Positions 27,809 through 36,568 of a stretch of DNA of 64,000 nucleotides are shown here, piece by piece. The translations under genes were made by a program, and so were the position numbers. Under the pieces are notes generated by a model. It had not been told where the DNA came from, did not search any database, and was given only the letters and a program-made list of their open reading frames with translations. Location: positions 62,001 to 126,000 of the forward strand of contig JAIPJY010000001.1 of NCBI GenBank assembly GCA_021733925.1, read 5' to 3'. Position 1 is the first letter of the stretch. Every line of letters starts with the position of its first letter. The DNA is from Prosthecobacter sp. Lineage in GTDB: Bacteria > Verrucomicrobiota > Verrucomicrobiia > Verrucomicrobiales > Verrucomicrobiaceae.

Positions 27809-28585
27809 TTACGGAGTGGCCTGCTTCAACACAAAGTCCACCAGCTCCCGGCACTCGAAAAACGACGGCCCCACCTTGTGGCCTTCACCCGGGATAACCT
27901 TCACCTGAATCTGCCCACCACCCGCAGCATACCTCTCTTTCAGCAGTCCCGTGTTCAGCTCATAAGGCACCACCACATCCGAGTCGCCATGCACCACAAA
28001 CATCGGCACCTTGTTCGCCAGTAGCCCCTTCAAATTATCCACCGGATTGAACTCACTCAGCTTGGCCACGAGTTCCGCCTCCGGCATGCCAAAGTCCGCC
28101 AGCGTCTGCGCCTTGGAATTTTTCAGCGGCCAGCTCGCGAGATTGCACACCGGATAGATGCCCACCCACGCGCGCACCTTGTCAGGATTCCGAAACGCCC
28201 ACGCCAGCGTCATCATGCCACCACGGCTCTGCCCCAGCAGGATCGGTTTCGTCGAATAGCCACGCTTCACCATCTCCTCATAAAAGAGCGTGAACTTTGC
28301 CGTGCTCGCCGGTGAGCCGCGCACCTCGCCCAAATCGTAACCCGCAATGCTGATGCCCGTCTTCATGCAGGCCTCGAAATACATCTTCCGGCCAAAGAGC
28401 GAGATACCGTTCAAAGTCGGCGCATACCACAGCCACGGCTTGCCAGTGGTGGGCGTGGGTGCGGCATAGAGAAAGGCTTTGTGACCGTCGATCTCAAAAA
28501 CCTCCGCCGTCTTCGGCAGAACTTCCTGGGCTGTCACGGACAACGTGAGGCACGAAAACAGAATGAGCAGTGGGCGCGTGTTCAT
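27809..28585 (-). CDS. Secreted alpha/beta hydrolase
   Basis: 258 aa with a signal peptide (PLLILFSCLTLSVTAQ). The nucleophile elbow is GQSRGGM, the acid is in VHGDSDVVVPY and the His in PGEGHKVG. The shape is that of prolyl-oligopeptidase-like or acetyl xylan esterase-like hydrolases. It sits 13 bp after the SUMF1-sialidase fusion and 20 bp before the deacetylase-like gene, so an O-deacylating role on the same glycan is likely. Confidence 0.8.
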   Translation of the reverse strand: MNTRPLLILFSCLTLSVTAQEVLPKTAEVFEIDGHKAFLYAAPTPTTGKPWLWYAPTLNGISLFGRKMYFEACMKTGISIAGYDLGEVRGSPASTAKFTLFYEEMVKRGYSTKPILLGQSRGGMMTLAWAFRNPDKVRAWVGIYPVCNLASWPLKNSKAQTLADFGMPEAELVAKLSEFNPVDNLKGLLANKVPMFVVHGDSDVVVPYELNTGLLKERYAAGGGQIQVKVIPGEGHKVGPSFFECRELVDFVLKQATP

Positions 28586-28598
28586 GGAGTGAATGGAA

Positions 28599-30620
28599 TT
28601 ACGGCAGGTCTTTCAACCACGCGAGATTGAAGACATAGTGATTCTTGCTCGTGATGAGCTGAACATTGCCATCACGAGTTTGCGTGGCGGAGAGATATCC
28701 GCAGGGTTCGGCCATCGTGCCGCTAAGTTCGAACATGACGCGGTCAATCGCATTGATGGACTTCTCCTTGCCGCCGGGCGTGATGAGTTTTCGCACCGGC
28801 CAGGTCTTCCCCTCATCAAAGGACACCGCAGCAAACATGCCGTATCCGGTGAACTCCCCCGTCTTCGATTTGAAGCTCATGCCCTTTCTGTTTTTCCAGT
28901 CGCGCCATTGATCCGTGAAACTGCATAACAGGATGCCGCCTTCCTTCAGTCGGATCATCGCGGCACGTTGCACGCTGCTGATGGCAGGGAACTCACTGGC
29001 GGCGTAAGTCCACGTCTTGCCGAGATCGCTGCTATAACTGATTGGCGTTTTGAGATCGAACCTAGCCTGGTCTTCAGGTGGATCATTGCGGCTGAATGCC
29101 ATGATACGCCCATCCGTTAGCTGAACAATAGGCGCATGAATGCCCGGATATCGAAAGCCCGTGCCGCCGGGTCTGAAATCACTCGCACGTTGCTTCACAT
29201 CATTGAAGTCCCACGTTTTGCCATCGTCATGACTGAAGACCAGACTGCATTGTCTCGCATCATTCGTGATGACCAGCGTGCCATCCGCGAGACGGATCAT
29301 CTGATTCCCAAACTCGCCGACGGGCTGCACAACGATGGGCGGCGACCACGTGGCACCGTTGTCCGTGGAGGTGCGCACGAGGTTCTCATCCCGACCGCGC
29401 ACCAGATGATACAAAGTCGATTTCCCATCCCACCAAATCTTCGGCCCGTGATCATTCACATCCGCGCCATCCCAAAAAGGCGAAGCCGCCTCCCATTCGC
29501 TCGCACCACGCCGCAGTCGGCTCGCGATGTTGCAAAGTTCCGCACCGCCTTCATCGACGCAGGAATACCACACCGCCAGCAGATCCCCGTTCGGACATTC
29601 GGTGATGCCTGCGCTGTGATTGTGCGCGGTGAACAAGGGGCCATACGAATTCAGCGCAATCTTCACATACGGCTTCGGTGCGGCAAAGAACGGCGGCTCG
29701 TTTGGGCCCGGCATGTCATACCTTACCACCACCTGCCGCACGTTTTGTGCATTCAAAGGCGGCGCGGTCGGTGGTAGCATTTTCCCAGAAGGCAGCTCTC
29801 CCAGCACCACACGAAAACCCACCCGGTTGCTCCGTGTCTGCGGCAGCCATGCCGCACGGTTCGCTGAGCGAAGCATGCGTGCAAAGCTGGAATGATGGCC
29901 GCTGCGAATCACGCGAAATTCACCCGCGCTGCGCCCCGGCGGATCAGTCTGTTCCGCCGCTTCATACGGCCCATACCAGTCGAGACACCACTCGGAGACA
30001 TTGCCGTGCATGTCATGCAGTCCCCACGCATTGGCAACGGTCTGCGCCACGCGGAGGCTGGCCTTGGCTTCCCTGCGATAGGGTTGTGGAAATGTGCCCA
30101 TGGTGAAATACCGCTCCGCATAGCCGATGTCGCTCCACCACGGCTGGAAGCCATCTGGCAATGCATCCCCCGTGTGAAACAACGTCGTGGTGCCCGCACG
30201 GCAGGCATACTCCCATTCGGCCTCCGTCGGCAGCCGGTACGTTTTGCCCTCCTTCTTCGACAGCCACTCACAAAACTTCATCGCCTGCTCCCAGTTCACC
30301 GCATTCACCGCGTTATCCCCCGCATCCTTCGGGCGAAAACCAGCCTCATAGTGCCGATACTGCCCCACCGTCACCTCCGTGACCGCCACATGAAACGGCT
30401 GCGTGATCGTGACCCGATGCGCCGGCTTCTCATCCCAGTCAGCGTCATCAAACTTCGCCGGATGCTTCGTCATTTTGTAATCCGCCGCCGGTCCATCCTG
30501 CCCCATGGTAAACGAGCCCGGCCCAATGCGCACCAGCTTCATGCCGATGGAGTTGGTGATGGGCTCGGCGGCGTGCAGAGACGTCAGCAGGGCAAGGCTT
30601 AGCACGAGGTGGAGTTTCAT
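28599..30620 (-). CDS. Fusion of a SUMF1/FGE-like domain with a sialidase-like propeller
   Basis: 673 aa with a signal peptide (LHLVLSLALLTSLHA). Residues about 20-270 are a SUMF1/formylglycine-generating-enzyme-like domain (NSIGMKLVRIGPGSFTMG, FCEWLSKKEGKTYRLPTEAEWEYACR, NVSEWCLDWYG, SNRVGFRVVLG). The Cys pair that oxidises sulfatases is missing from its usual place (RSGHHSSFARMLRSANRAAW), so it is probably a binding module. Residues about 310-670 are a BNR propeller with Asp boxes STDNGATW, SHDDGKTW, SSDLGKTW and SFDEGKTW; no (F/Y)RIP motif was found. The stop-start overlap with the upstream FAD gene is 4 bp. Confidence 0.82.
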   Translation of the reverse strand: MKLHLVLSLALLTSLHAAEPITNSIGMKLVRIGPGSFTMGQDGPAADYKMTKHPAKFDDADWDEKPAHRVTITQPFHVAVTEVTVGQYRHYEAGFRPKDAGDNAVNAVNWEQAMKFCEWLSKKEGKTYRLPTEAEWEYACRAGTTTLFHTGDALPDGFQPWWSDIGYAERYFTMGTFPQPYRREAKASLRVAQTVANAWGLHDMHGNVSEWCLDWYGPYEAAEQTDPPGRSAGEFRVIRSGHHSSFARMLRSANRAAWLPQTRSNRVGFRVVLGELPSGKMLPPTAPPLNAQNVRQVVVRYDMPGPNEPPFFAAPKPYVKIALNSYGPLFTAHNHSAGITECPNGDLLAVWYSCVDEGGAELCNIASRLRRGASEWEAASPFWDGADVNDHGPKIWWDGKSTLYHLVRGRDENLVRTSTDNGATWSPPIVVQPVGEFGNQMIRLADGTLVITNDARQCSLVFSHDDGKTWDFNDVKQRASDFRPGGTGFRYPGIHAPIVQLTDGRIMAFSRNDPPEDQARFDLKTPISYSSDLGKTWTYAASEFPAISSVQRAAMIRLKEGGILLCSFTDQWRDWKNRKGMSFKSKTGEFTGYGMFAAVSFDEGKTWPVRKLITPGGKEKSINAIDRVMFELSGTMAEPCGYLSATQTRDGNVQLITSKNHYVFNLAWLKDLP

Positions 30621-32245
30621 GGCTTTTGAAGAGGTACCCCGGCTTCACTCAGTCGCTTTTGAAGTTCGGTTGGGTTCACGCGTTGCACGGGGACCTTGTC
30701 CTGGCCGACCAACGCGGCGGCCGTGCCGGCGGCTTGGCCGATCATCATCCAGGTGGGCTCGACGCGCAGGGAGTTGAAGGCAACGCGGGAGCTGCTGAGC
30801 GCGCAGGTCACGAGGAGGTTGTCGCATTCGGCGGCTTTGGGGGTGAGGATGCGATACGGGATTTCATAGATGGGCGGGATGACGAGGTAGCCGCCTTCGT
30901 TGATGACTTCTTGGCCGTCCGGTGTGGCAAGACGGCGCACCGCATGGGAATCGACCGGGAAGCAGCCGAGCGCGATGGCATCGGCCTTGCCGGTGTCGTC
31001 AAAAAGATCGCGCTGCGTCATGGTGAAGTCGCTGATCATGCGGCGGCCTTCGCGGGCGTAGAGGTCGTAGGGCCAGTGGCCATTGTCGGTGAACTCGTCC
31101 TTTGGCAGGCCCCACTGCTGGATATTCTGCCGCATGGCCTCGGGCAGGTCGACATCCTCGCGCAGGAACCAGAGCAGCCGGCGGGTGTAGTCGCGGTGGG
31201 TTTCCCAGATGCGACGACGCTCCGCTACGGTGGCGGCCGGATAGGCATCCGCGCCACTGACAAGGCCCCAGTGCAGCAGGTAGTTCACGCCGTCATTCAT
31301 CTTGGCTTTGTCTGCCGGGACGCCGCCACCGAAACCAAAGCGTGCGTCTTTGCCAAGGCGCGCGATCTCCCGGCGCAGCAGCTCAAACTCAGCAGGATCG
31401 TAGTTTTCCGGCGCGGTGAGTTCGACGCGGTTGGCGGGATTTTTGGTCAGACAGACGTAAAGATTGGCGCATTGCAGATGGGTGTCGCCATCGCCTTCAC
31501 GCACGTCGGTGGTGAGGCCGTGCACATGCGGGAGCAGGGTCTTGCCATCGGCAGCGAAGCCGCTGATGGGGCTGCTCTTCACAGGAAGATCGATGGCACC
31601 GGGCGGATTCACGAGTTTCAGGAGAACACCCGCGAGCGACTCGCCATACTGCGCGCGCGACTCGCGGCCGATGGTGAACGCCACATCTGCCAGCGGCAGG
31701 AGATCGCCATAGTAAGTGGCGTCGATGAAGACCGCCGCGCCGATCCTTTGGCCGTCATCTGCGATGAGGCGGTCAAGATGCGCGCCGCTTTTCTCAGCAC
31801 GCGCTGGCCGCCAGTTCTTCAAGACGCTTACACCTTCCTCCTTCAGCCAGTCTTCAAGAATGCGTTCCTGCACATGCGGCTCGGGCGTGGATGTCGGTTT
31901 GCCATAATAAGCATCCACTTTGGCCCGCAGTTCCGTCCATAAACCGCCGACCGTCTCAGGCTTCATGCGGTCAATTTCACCAAACCCAATCGTCTCAGCG
32001 AATCGCCCACCGACATGCGCTGAAGGCTCGATCAGCGCGACCCGCGCCGCACCCGCCCTTTTAGCCGCAATCGCCGCAGCAATGCCTGCCGGGGTGGCCC
32101 CGATGATGGCTGCATCGAAGGTCTGCTCGTTGGGATTGCGACCTTTCGCATTCTTCGATGGCGCGGAATCTGCAGCGTGCAGAGTCGTCAGCAGCGCAAG
32201 GATTAGCACAAGAGTTCGTGTCATGAGTAGAATCGCGGTCTTCAT
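30617..32245 (-). CDS. Secreted FAD-dependent oxidoreductase, paralogue
   Basis: 542 aa, with a start at 32245 or seven codons later (TRTLVLILALLTTLHAAD is the signal peptide). The FAD fold is marked by DAAIIGATPAGIAAAIAAKRAG, VALIEPSAHVGGRF and the C-terminal RVEPTWMMIGQAAGTAAAL. It shares order and length with the protein at 22894-24432, and both lie in the same transcription unit, suggesting duplication and specialisation on related substrates. The start is preceded by a 33-bp gap from the lectin-esterase gene. Confidence 0.82.
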   Translation of the reverse strand: MKTAILLMTRTLVLILALLTTLHAADSAPSKNAKGRNPNEQTFDAAIIGATPAGIAAAIAAKRAGAARVALIEPSAHVGGRFAETIGFGEIDRMKPETVGGLWTELRAKVDAYYGKPTSTPEPHVQERILEDWLKEEGVSVLKNWRPARAEKSGAHLDRLIADDGQRIGAAVFIDATYYGDLLPLADVAFTIGRESRAQYGESLAGVLLKLVNPPGAIDLPVKSSPISGFAADGKTLLPHVHGLTTDVREGDGDTHLQCANLYVCLTKNPANRVELTAPENYDPAEFELLRREIARLGKDARFGFGGGVPADKAKMNDGVNYLLHWGLVSGADAYPAATVAERRRIWETHRDYTRRLLWFLREDVDLPEAMRQNIQQWGLPKDEFTDNGHWPYDLYAREGRRMISDFTMTQRDLFDDTGKADAIALGCFPVDSHAVRRLATPDGQEVINEGGYLVIPPIYEIPYRILTPKAAECDNLLVTCALSSSRVAFNSLRVEPTWMMIGQAAGTAAALVGQDKVPVQRVNPTELQKRLSEAGVPLQKP

Positions 32246-32278
32246 GTCGGCTTCGAGGGGCTCGGATTAGAAGTTCAA

Positions 32279-34486
32279 CTACAGCTTCGTCCCCGTCATC
32301 TTCGTCCACGGACTCCACGCCCCCATCGCATGCTGCAAAATCTTCCGCTTCCAGATCTTGTTCCCGCAAAAAGCATACAGTGTGTCCTTGTCCTTCCCAC
32401 CAATCGCCACCGCCGTCACCCGGCTCCGATCCGGCACCGGTAGAATGATCTGCGTGGGCCCATCATCCGCGCTGATCTGCACCCCGCTCTTCGTCGCAAT
32501 GAACTGCCGTCCCTCAATCGAGTAGCACACACACTCAGGCCCCGCGTCATCCTCCCAATCCGCCACATACAGGTGGAAAAAACGCTCCTTATTTTTAAGC
32601 GTGCCATCTTCATCAATCTGATAGCTGTACGCCCACTTCGAGTGCCCTTCCGCCACAGTCAGCAGCCATTGGTCCGGACGGTAAGCCATGCCGGTGGCAA
32701 ATTTGATGCCCTTGTCCACCTGCGTCTTCTTGCCGTCTTTGACATACCACACCGTCCCTTCCTCCCTCGGCTTGTCGCCATTGGTCGTCACATAGAGACC
32801 TCCGTTCGGCATCGCGAGGATCGAGTGCCCCAGTATGCCTTCCATCACCACGCTGCCCGCACCACTGGCATCAAAGCTCATCAGCTTCCCCGACTTCTCG
32901 GAGATCGTGTAAAGCTTGCCATCCGCCCCCATAGACACGCAGTGCGCATTCGTATCACCCACGAACTCACTAACTTTCCCATCCAGTCCGATCCGGTGGA
33001 TCTTGTTGTTCGACGTGTCCGCAAAGAACACCTCGCCGCTCTCACTGCACGTCGGCCCCCGCGTGCTCTTAAAGCCCTCCGCCAGCAGCTCCCAACCTTC
33101 GCCGGGAATGATCACCTCCTGCGCACGCGGCGCGCTCGGCCCCGCCTTCACACGCTCCGGCCAGCCCTTCCACAGAAAGGCCATCGCCTCCAGATAGTTC
33201 TCCGCATAGCCCGCCACGTGGCGTCCTTCGATGCTGCGAAACTGGTAGTCATAGCCCGAAAACTTCAGCGCCTTGTCCATCTCCAGATCAATCAGATACC
33301 AGTCACCCGCGCAGTTCTCCATGTCATGCGTCGCCGTGGTGAGATACGCGCGGATCGGCTTCGCCTCAAACTTGCGCACCATCGTCGGAAACTCATGCCC
33401 GCCACGAAACGCCACCCAGCTCCCGCTCGCCGCATACACCCGGCTGAAGGCCTCCGGCCTGTGCCACGCCGCCGTGAATGCCGCAATGCCACCGCTGCTC
33501 CCACCCGAGATACACCGGTCATTGCCATCCGTGGACAGCTTCAAATCAAACTCCTTCGCCACAAACGGCAGCAGCTCATCATTGAGGAACCGCACATTCT
33601 CATCGCCCACGCCATCATACTCCAGATCGCGATTCCGCCGGTCCATCGTGCCTTTCATCGGCGCGGGCAGCGTGCCCGGCTTCACAAAAACCCCGATGGT
33701 CACCGGCATTTCTTTGGTGGCGATCAGTGTTTCCATGAAAGTCTTCTCGCGTGCATTGTAGCCATCCGTTTTGACATAAACACACGCAGGCTTGGATCCA
33801 TCATACTGCGCTGGGATAAATACCGTCACATCGCGCACCGTGCCGGGGAAGACCTTGCTCTGGTTGAACTGCGTCTGCTTGATCACACCTTCCTTGATGT
33901 CTTCCGGTTTGATCGTAGGTGCGACGTATGTGGGCGCAGCGGCAGCAGCTTCGGCTCCTGCGATGGCGGTGCCCGCCAGCGGTTTGATCTGCCACTGCAG
34001 ATGTTGATCATTCGGGTTGAACTTCCACAGATCAATCTTGGACCCCGGCTCCTTCTTGCCGCCCAGATCATCGAGTCCCATGCCCGGGGCATGCTGCGGA
34101 ATGAGCGAGTACGATCCGCCTTCGTTCTTCTGAATCTGCCATTGCTGCCAGGGTTTGCCGCTGTCGGTTTCCAGCACGATGTTTGAACCGACTTTCACAC
34201 CACCTTCAGCAACAGCCAAGACCAAGGTCGAGCTGTAGGAAGGTCTGATGGTATAGAAGCCATCGCCCTTGGGAACAATGAACCATTTTTGGTTGGGCGC
34301 GCCAGCCGGATCGCCAATCGATACTCGCGTGCCGTCGCTGGTTCCCGCATCAACGGCTTCCAGCACCATCGCCGGAGCGCTCACAGGTGTGATGACATAG
34401 GCTCCCCAGTCCTCTGCGGAAAGATGTGTGGTAAAACTGATGGCTGCTGCCAGGAACGAGCAGCGAAGTGTTGCGAGGGACATCAT
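32279..34486 (-). CDS. Secreted ricin-type lectin/esterase/SMP-30 propeller protein
   Basis: 735 aa from the ATG at 34486 (MMSLATLRCSFLAAAIS). Three modules are seen. A ricin-B-like lectin occupies about 25-185 (NQKWFIVPKGDGFYTI, KPWQQWQIQKNEGG, HLQWQIKPLAG). An esterase of the enterochelin/feruloyl type with elbow GGSSGG and late His (EGRHVAG) spans about 205-450. A gluconolactonase/SMP-30 propeller spans about 470-735 (GEVFFADTSNNKIHRIGLDGK, MGADGKLYTISEKSGKL). Together they suggest binding of a sugar, ester removal and lactone hydrolysis in one polypeptide. Each activity is inferred from its family. Confidence 0.8.
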   Translation of the reverse strand: MMSLATLRCSFLAAAISFTTHLSAEDWGAYVITPVSAPAMVLEAVDAGTSDGTRVSIGDPAGAPNQKWFIVPKGDGFYTIRPSYSSTLVLAVAEGGVKVGSNIVLETDSGKPWQQWQIQKNEGGSYSLIPQHAPGMGLDDLGGKKEPGSKIDLWKFNPNDQHLQWQIKPLAGTAIAGAEAAAAAPTYVAPTIKPEDIKEGVIKQTQFNQSKVFPGTVRDVTVFIPAQYDGSKPACVYVKTDGYNAREKTFMETLIATKEMPVTIGVFVKPGTLPAPMKGTMDRRNRDLEYDGVGDENVRFLNDELLPFVAKEFDLKLSTDGNDRCISGGSSGGIAAFTAAWHRPEAFSRVYAASGSWVAFRGGHEFPTMVRKFEAKPIRAYLTTATHDMENCAGDWYLIDLEMDKALKFSGYDYQFRSIEGRHVAGYAENYLEAMAFLWKGWPERVKAGPSAPRAQEVIIPGEGWELLAEGFKSTRGPTCSESGEVFFADTSNNKIHRIGLDGKVSEFVGDTNAHCVSMGADGKLYTISEKSGKLMSFDASGAGSVVMEGILGHSILAMPNGGLYVTTNGDKPREEGTVWYVKDGKKTQVDKGIKFATGMAYRPDQWLLTVAEGHSKWAYSYQIDEDGTLKNKERFFHLYVADWEDDAGPECVCYSIEGRQFIATKSGVQISADDGPTQIILPVPDRSRVTAVAIGGKDKDTLYAFCGNKIWKRKILQHAMGAWSPWTKMTGTKL

Positions 34487-34590
34487 GGGAAGGTTGGAAA
34501 TAAAGCGAAGCGGGAATGTAACGCGGAGCATGCCGCATTCATTCCCTCCAAAATCGTCAAACCGTGATTCGCCCTGCCTATTGATTGGGA

Positions 34591-35268
34591 TTATGATTTC
34601 GGCTGCGCACTCCAGAGGCTGAAATTGCGAAACTGCGCACCCTCACCACGAGCCACCATGCCGATGCGCCCCTTGCGGTCTTTGAAGCGCTCATGCGTGG
34701 CCTCCAGAGTATGATCATCAATGCGTGCAAACCAGCGGTCACCGCAGACTTCCACGGTGAAACGATGCCACGCTGTCGGATCGAGCTTCACTTCGATCTT
34801 CGTCAATTCCTCGCGGCGCGTTTCCTTGGCAATGCCGCTCATCTTTTGTATCCAAATGGCGGTGGGCGTGATGACCACGCGGCCCTGGTGCAGGTTCGGC
34901 TTGTTCGAATCGCGGCAAACAAATCCAACCTGAGGTGAGGCACCAAGCTTGAACTCGCCGGTCAGGACGTAGTCACCCAGATCCACGAGGTGCTCGCACA
35001 CGGCCTCATGGCCGTTGGGTCGGTTCTTGCTCGGCCCTTCCTGCTTCGCATACGCCGCACCATCCACGATGCTCCACGTGCCGATGCCCGCCCGCCAACC
35101 ATCCGTGCCCGGCTGACGTTCTTTGGCAAAAGACTCGGCCCGGTCAAACTTCTCGGCGGCGATCAGCTGCGTCGTCTGGCAGATTTGAGTGGTTGGTTGT
35201 GCGGGCGTTTCAGCAACAGCGGTCAGCTGCATGCCAAAGAGGGCGATGAAGAGCGAGATGGATTTCAT
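34591..35268 (-). CDS. Secreted DUF1080-like jelly-roll protein
   Basis: 225 aa from ATG 35268 (signal peptide KSISLFIALFGMQLTAVA); ATG 35277 is almost equally good. The mature protein has EKFDRAESFAKE, WSIVDGAAYAKQ, DYVLTGEFKLGASPQVGFVCRD and RFTVEVCGDRWFARID, a laminin-G/concanavalin-like fold. No catalytic residues can be named. It lies between the 420-aa helical protein and the lectin-esterase gene. Confidence 0.7.
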   Translation of the reverse strand: MKSISLFIALFGMQLTAVAETPAQPTTQICQTTQLIAAEKFDRAESFAKERQPGTDGWRAGIGTWSIVDGAAYAKQEGPSKNRPNGHEAVCEHLVDLGDYVLTGEFKLGASPQVGFVCRDSNKPNLHQGRVVITPTAIWIQKMSGIAKETRREELTKIEVKLDPTAWHRFTVEVCGDRWFARIDDHTLEATHERFKDRKGRIGMVARGEGAQFRNFSLWSAQPKS

Positions 35269-35293
35269 GGAGAGCATTCGAATTGAAGTTATT

Positions 35294-36556
35294 TCAGGGA
35301 GCCAGCAAATGGTTGCGGCGCGCCTTCCAGTACGCCGCCAGATGGTAGATGATGCCGCAGCTCGAATTGTGAGCGTAATCAAAGCGTCGGATCAGTTCTG
35401 CCAGAGAGCTCTGCTGCGCTGCGGAGACTGAAGCGGGATCAATCATGAGGAGAACGACTGCGGATTCACCCGCCTCACGTGTGAGGTGCCAGATTTCCCG
35501 ATACGGCCCCCACTGCGGGTTCAGGTAGCCTTTCTGATTCTTCCATACAGGCACGTCCCGCCAGTCAGGCCCGAGCACATGCATTTCTTCAGTACTCTTT
35601 TTGGCGATCTGCGATCGCACGCTGGCAAAACGCTTCGCCGCCAGATCGCGCACATGCGTCATGCGCTCATGGATCGTCGCCTTCAGCGCGGCATCCGGCT
35701 CAAGCTCGTGCAGCACTTCCAGCGAGCACTGCATTTGCAGCAGCGCGTAGGCGGGTTTGTTCTCACCGGGGTTGGCGGATTGCGCGATGGCATCCGCCGC
35801 ATAGCGCCGCCATTCTTTGCGGTAGCGCTCATCACGCGTCACATCCCACGCCGCCGCATAGATCATCGGCAGCCGCGCCGCCTCATGCGCCTGCACATTC
35901 CACATGCGGCAGATCCCCAGCGGGCAGCGCTTTCCGTCAGCACGGCAGAAATCATAATCATTCTCCGGCGTCACAAACTCGATCATACGCTCCGCCACAT
36001 CCGCCAGCACCACACGGATTTCCTTCTTCGTGGCCTCATCCGGCAAAGGACTCCGATAATACTGCCACAAGCCATGCGCTAAGTGCGTCACCTGATCGCG
36101 TGAAGAGTTGATGTACACACTCTTGCCATCTTCCCGGCACACATTGCGTGCCACGAATCCCCGCACCCCATGCACCGTGGCGCACAGCTTCAGCCCCGCG
36201 AACACCTGGGCCGCCTGCGCACGCAGTCCTTCATCTCCAGTCACCGCAAAGCGATCACACAGCACACTGAGCATGGCACCACCCAAAATCGCCCCATCCT
36301 CCATGCCCGTGCTGTAGCCACACGGATTCGGATACTGCCGCTGCACCTCCTCAGCCGTCGGCAAATGCGCCTGCTCCTTGCCCTTCTCGTAGCTGCTCAG
36401 GTAGTCACCAAACGTCTGCACCTGCGGCAGATAAAAACGGCTCCACGTCACATCCCAGGCCTGAGCAATCTGAGTGGAAAGCACCGAATCCTGGGCGGGC
36501 GCATGGATCGCACCGATTGTGGCGAAGATGGAAAAAAGAAGCGGGCCTGGTTGCAT
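35294..36556 (-). CDS. Secreted protein with probable alpha/alpha barrel
   Basis: 420 aa with a signal peptide (QPGPLLFSIFATIGAIHAPAQ). I do not recognise a named family. The long helical repeats rich in Trp, Tyr and His (YSTGMEDGAILGGAMLSVL, THLAHGLWQYYRS, YAAAWDVTRDERYRKEWRRYA) look like an (alpha/alpha)6 barrel as in unsaturated glucuronyl hydrolases, GH105 or polysaccharide lyases. The position between two sialidase-like or jelly-roll genes supports a glycoside-processing role, which remains unproven. Confidence 0.6.
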   Translation of the reverse strand: MQPGPLLFSIFATIGAIHAPAQDSVLSTQIAQAWDVTWSRFYLPQVQTFGDYLSSYEKGKEQAHLPTAEEVQRQYPNPCGYSTGMEDGAILGGAMLSVLCDRFAVTGDEGLRAQAAQVFAGLKLCATVHGVRGFVARNVCREDGKSVYINSSRDQVTHLAHGLWQYYRSPLPDEATKKEIRVVLADVAERMIEFVTPENDYDFCRADGKRCPLGICRMWNVQAHEAARLPMIYAAAWDVTRDERYRKEWRRYAADAIAQSANPGENKPAYALLQMQCSLEVLHELEPDAALKATIHERMTHVRDLAAKRFASVRSQIAKKSTEEMHVLGPDWRDVPVWKNQKGYLNPQWGPYREIWHLTREAGESAVVLLMIDPASVSAAQQSSLAELIRRFDYAHNSSCGIIYHLAAYWKARRNHLLAP

Positions 36557-36568
36557 GCGGACAATGAA

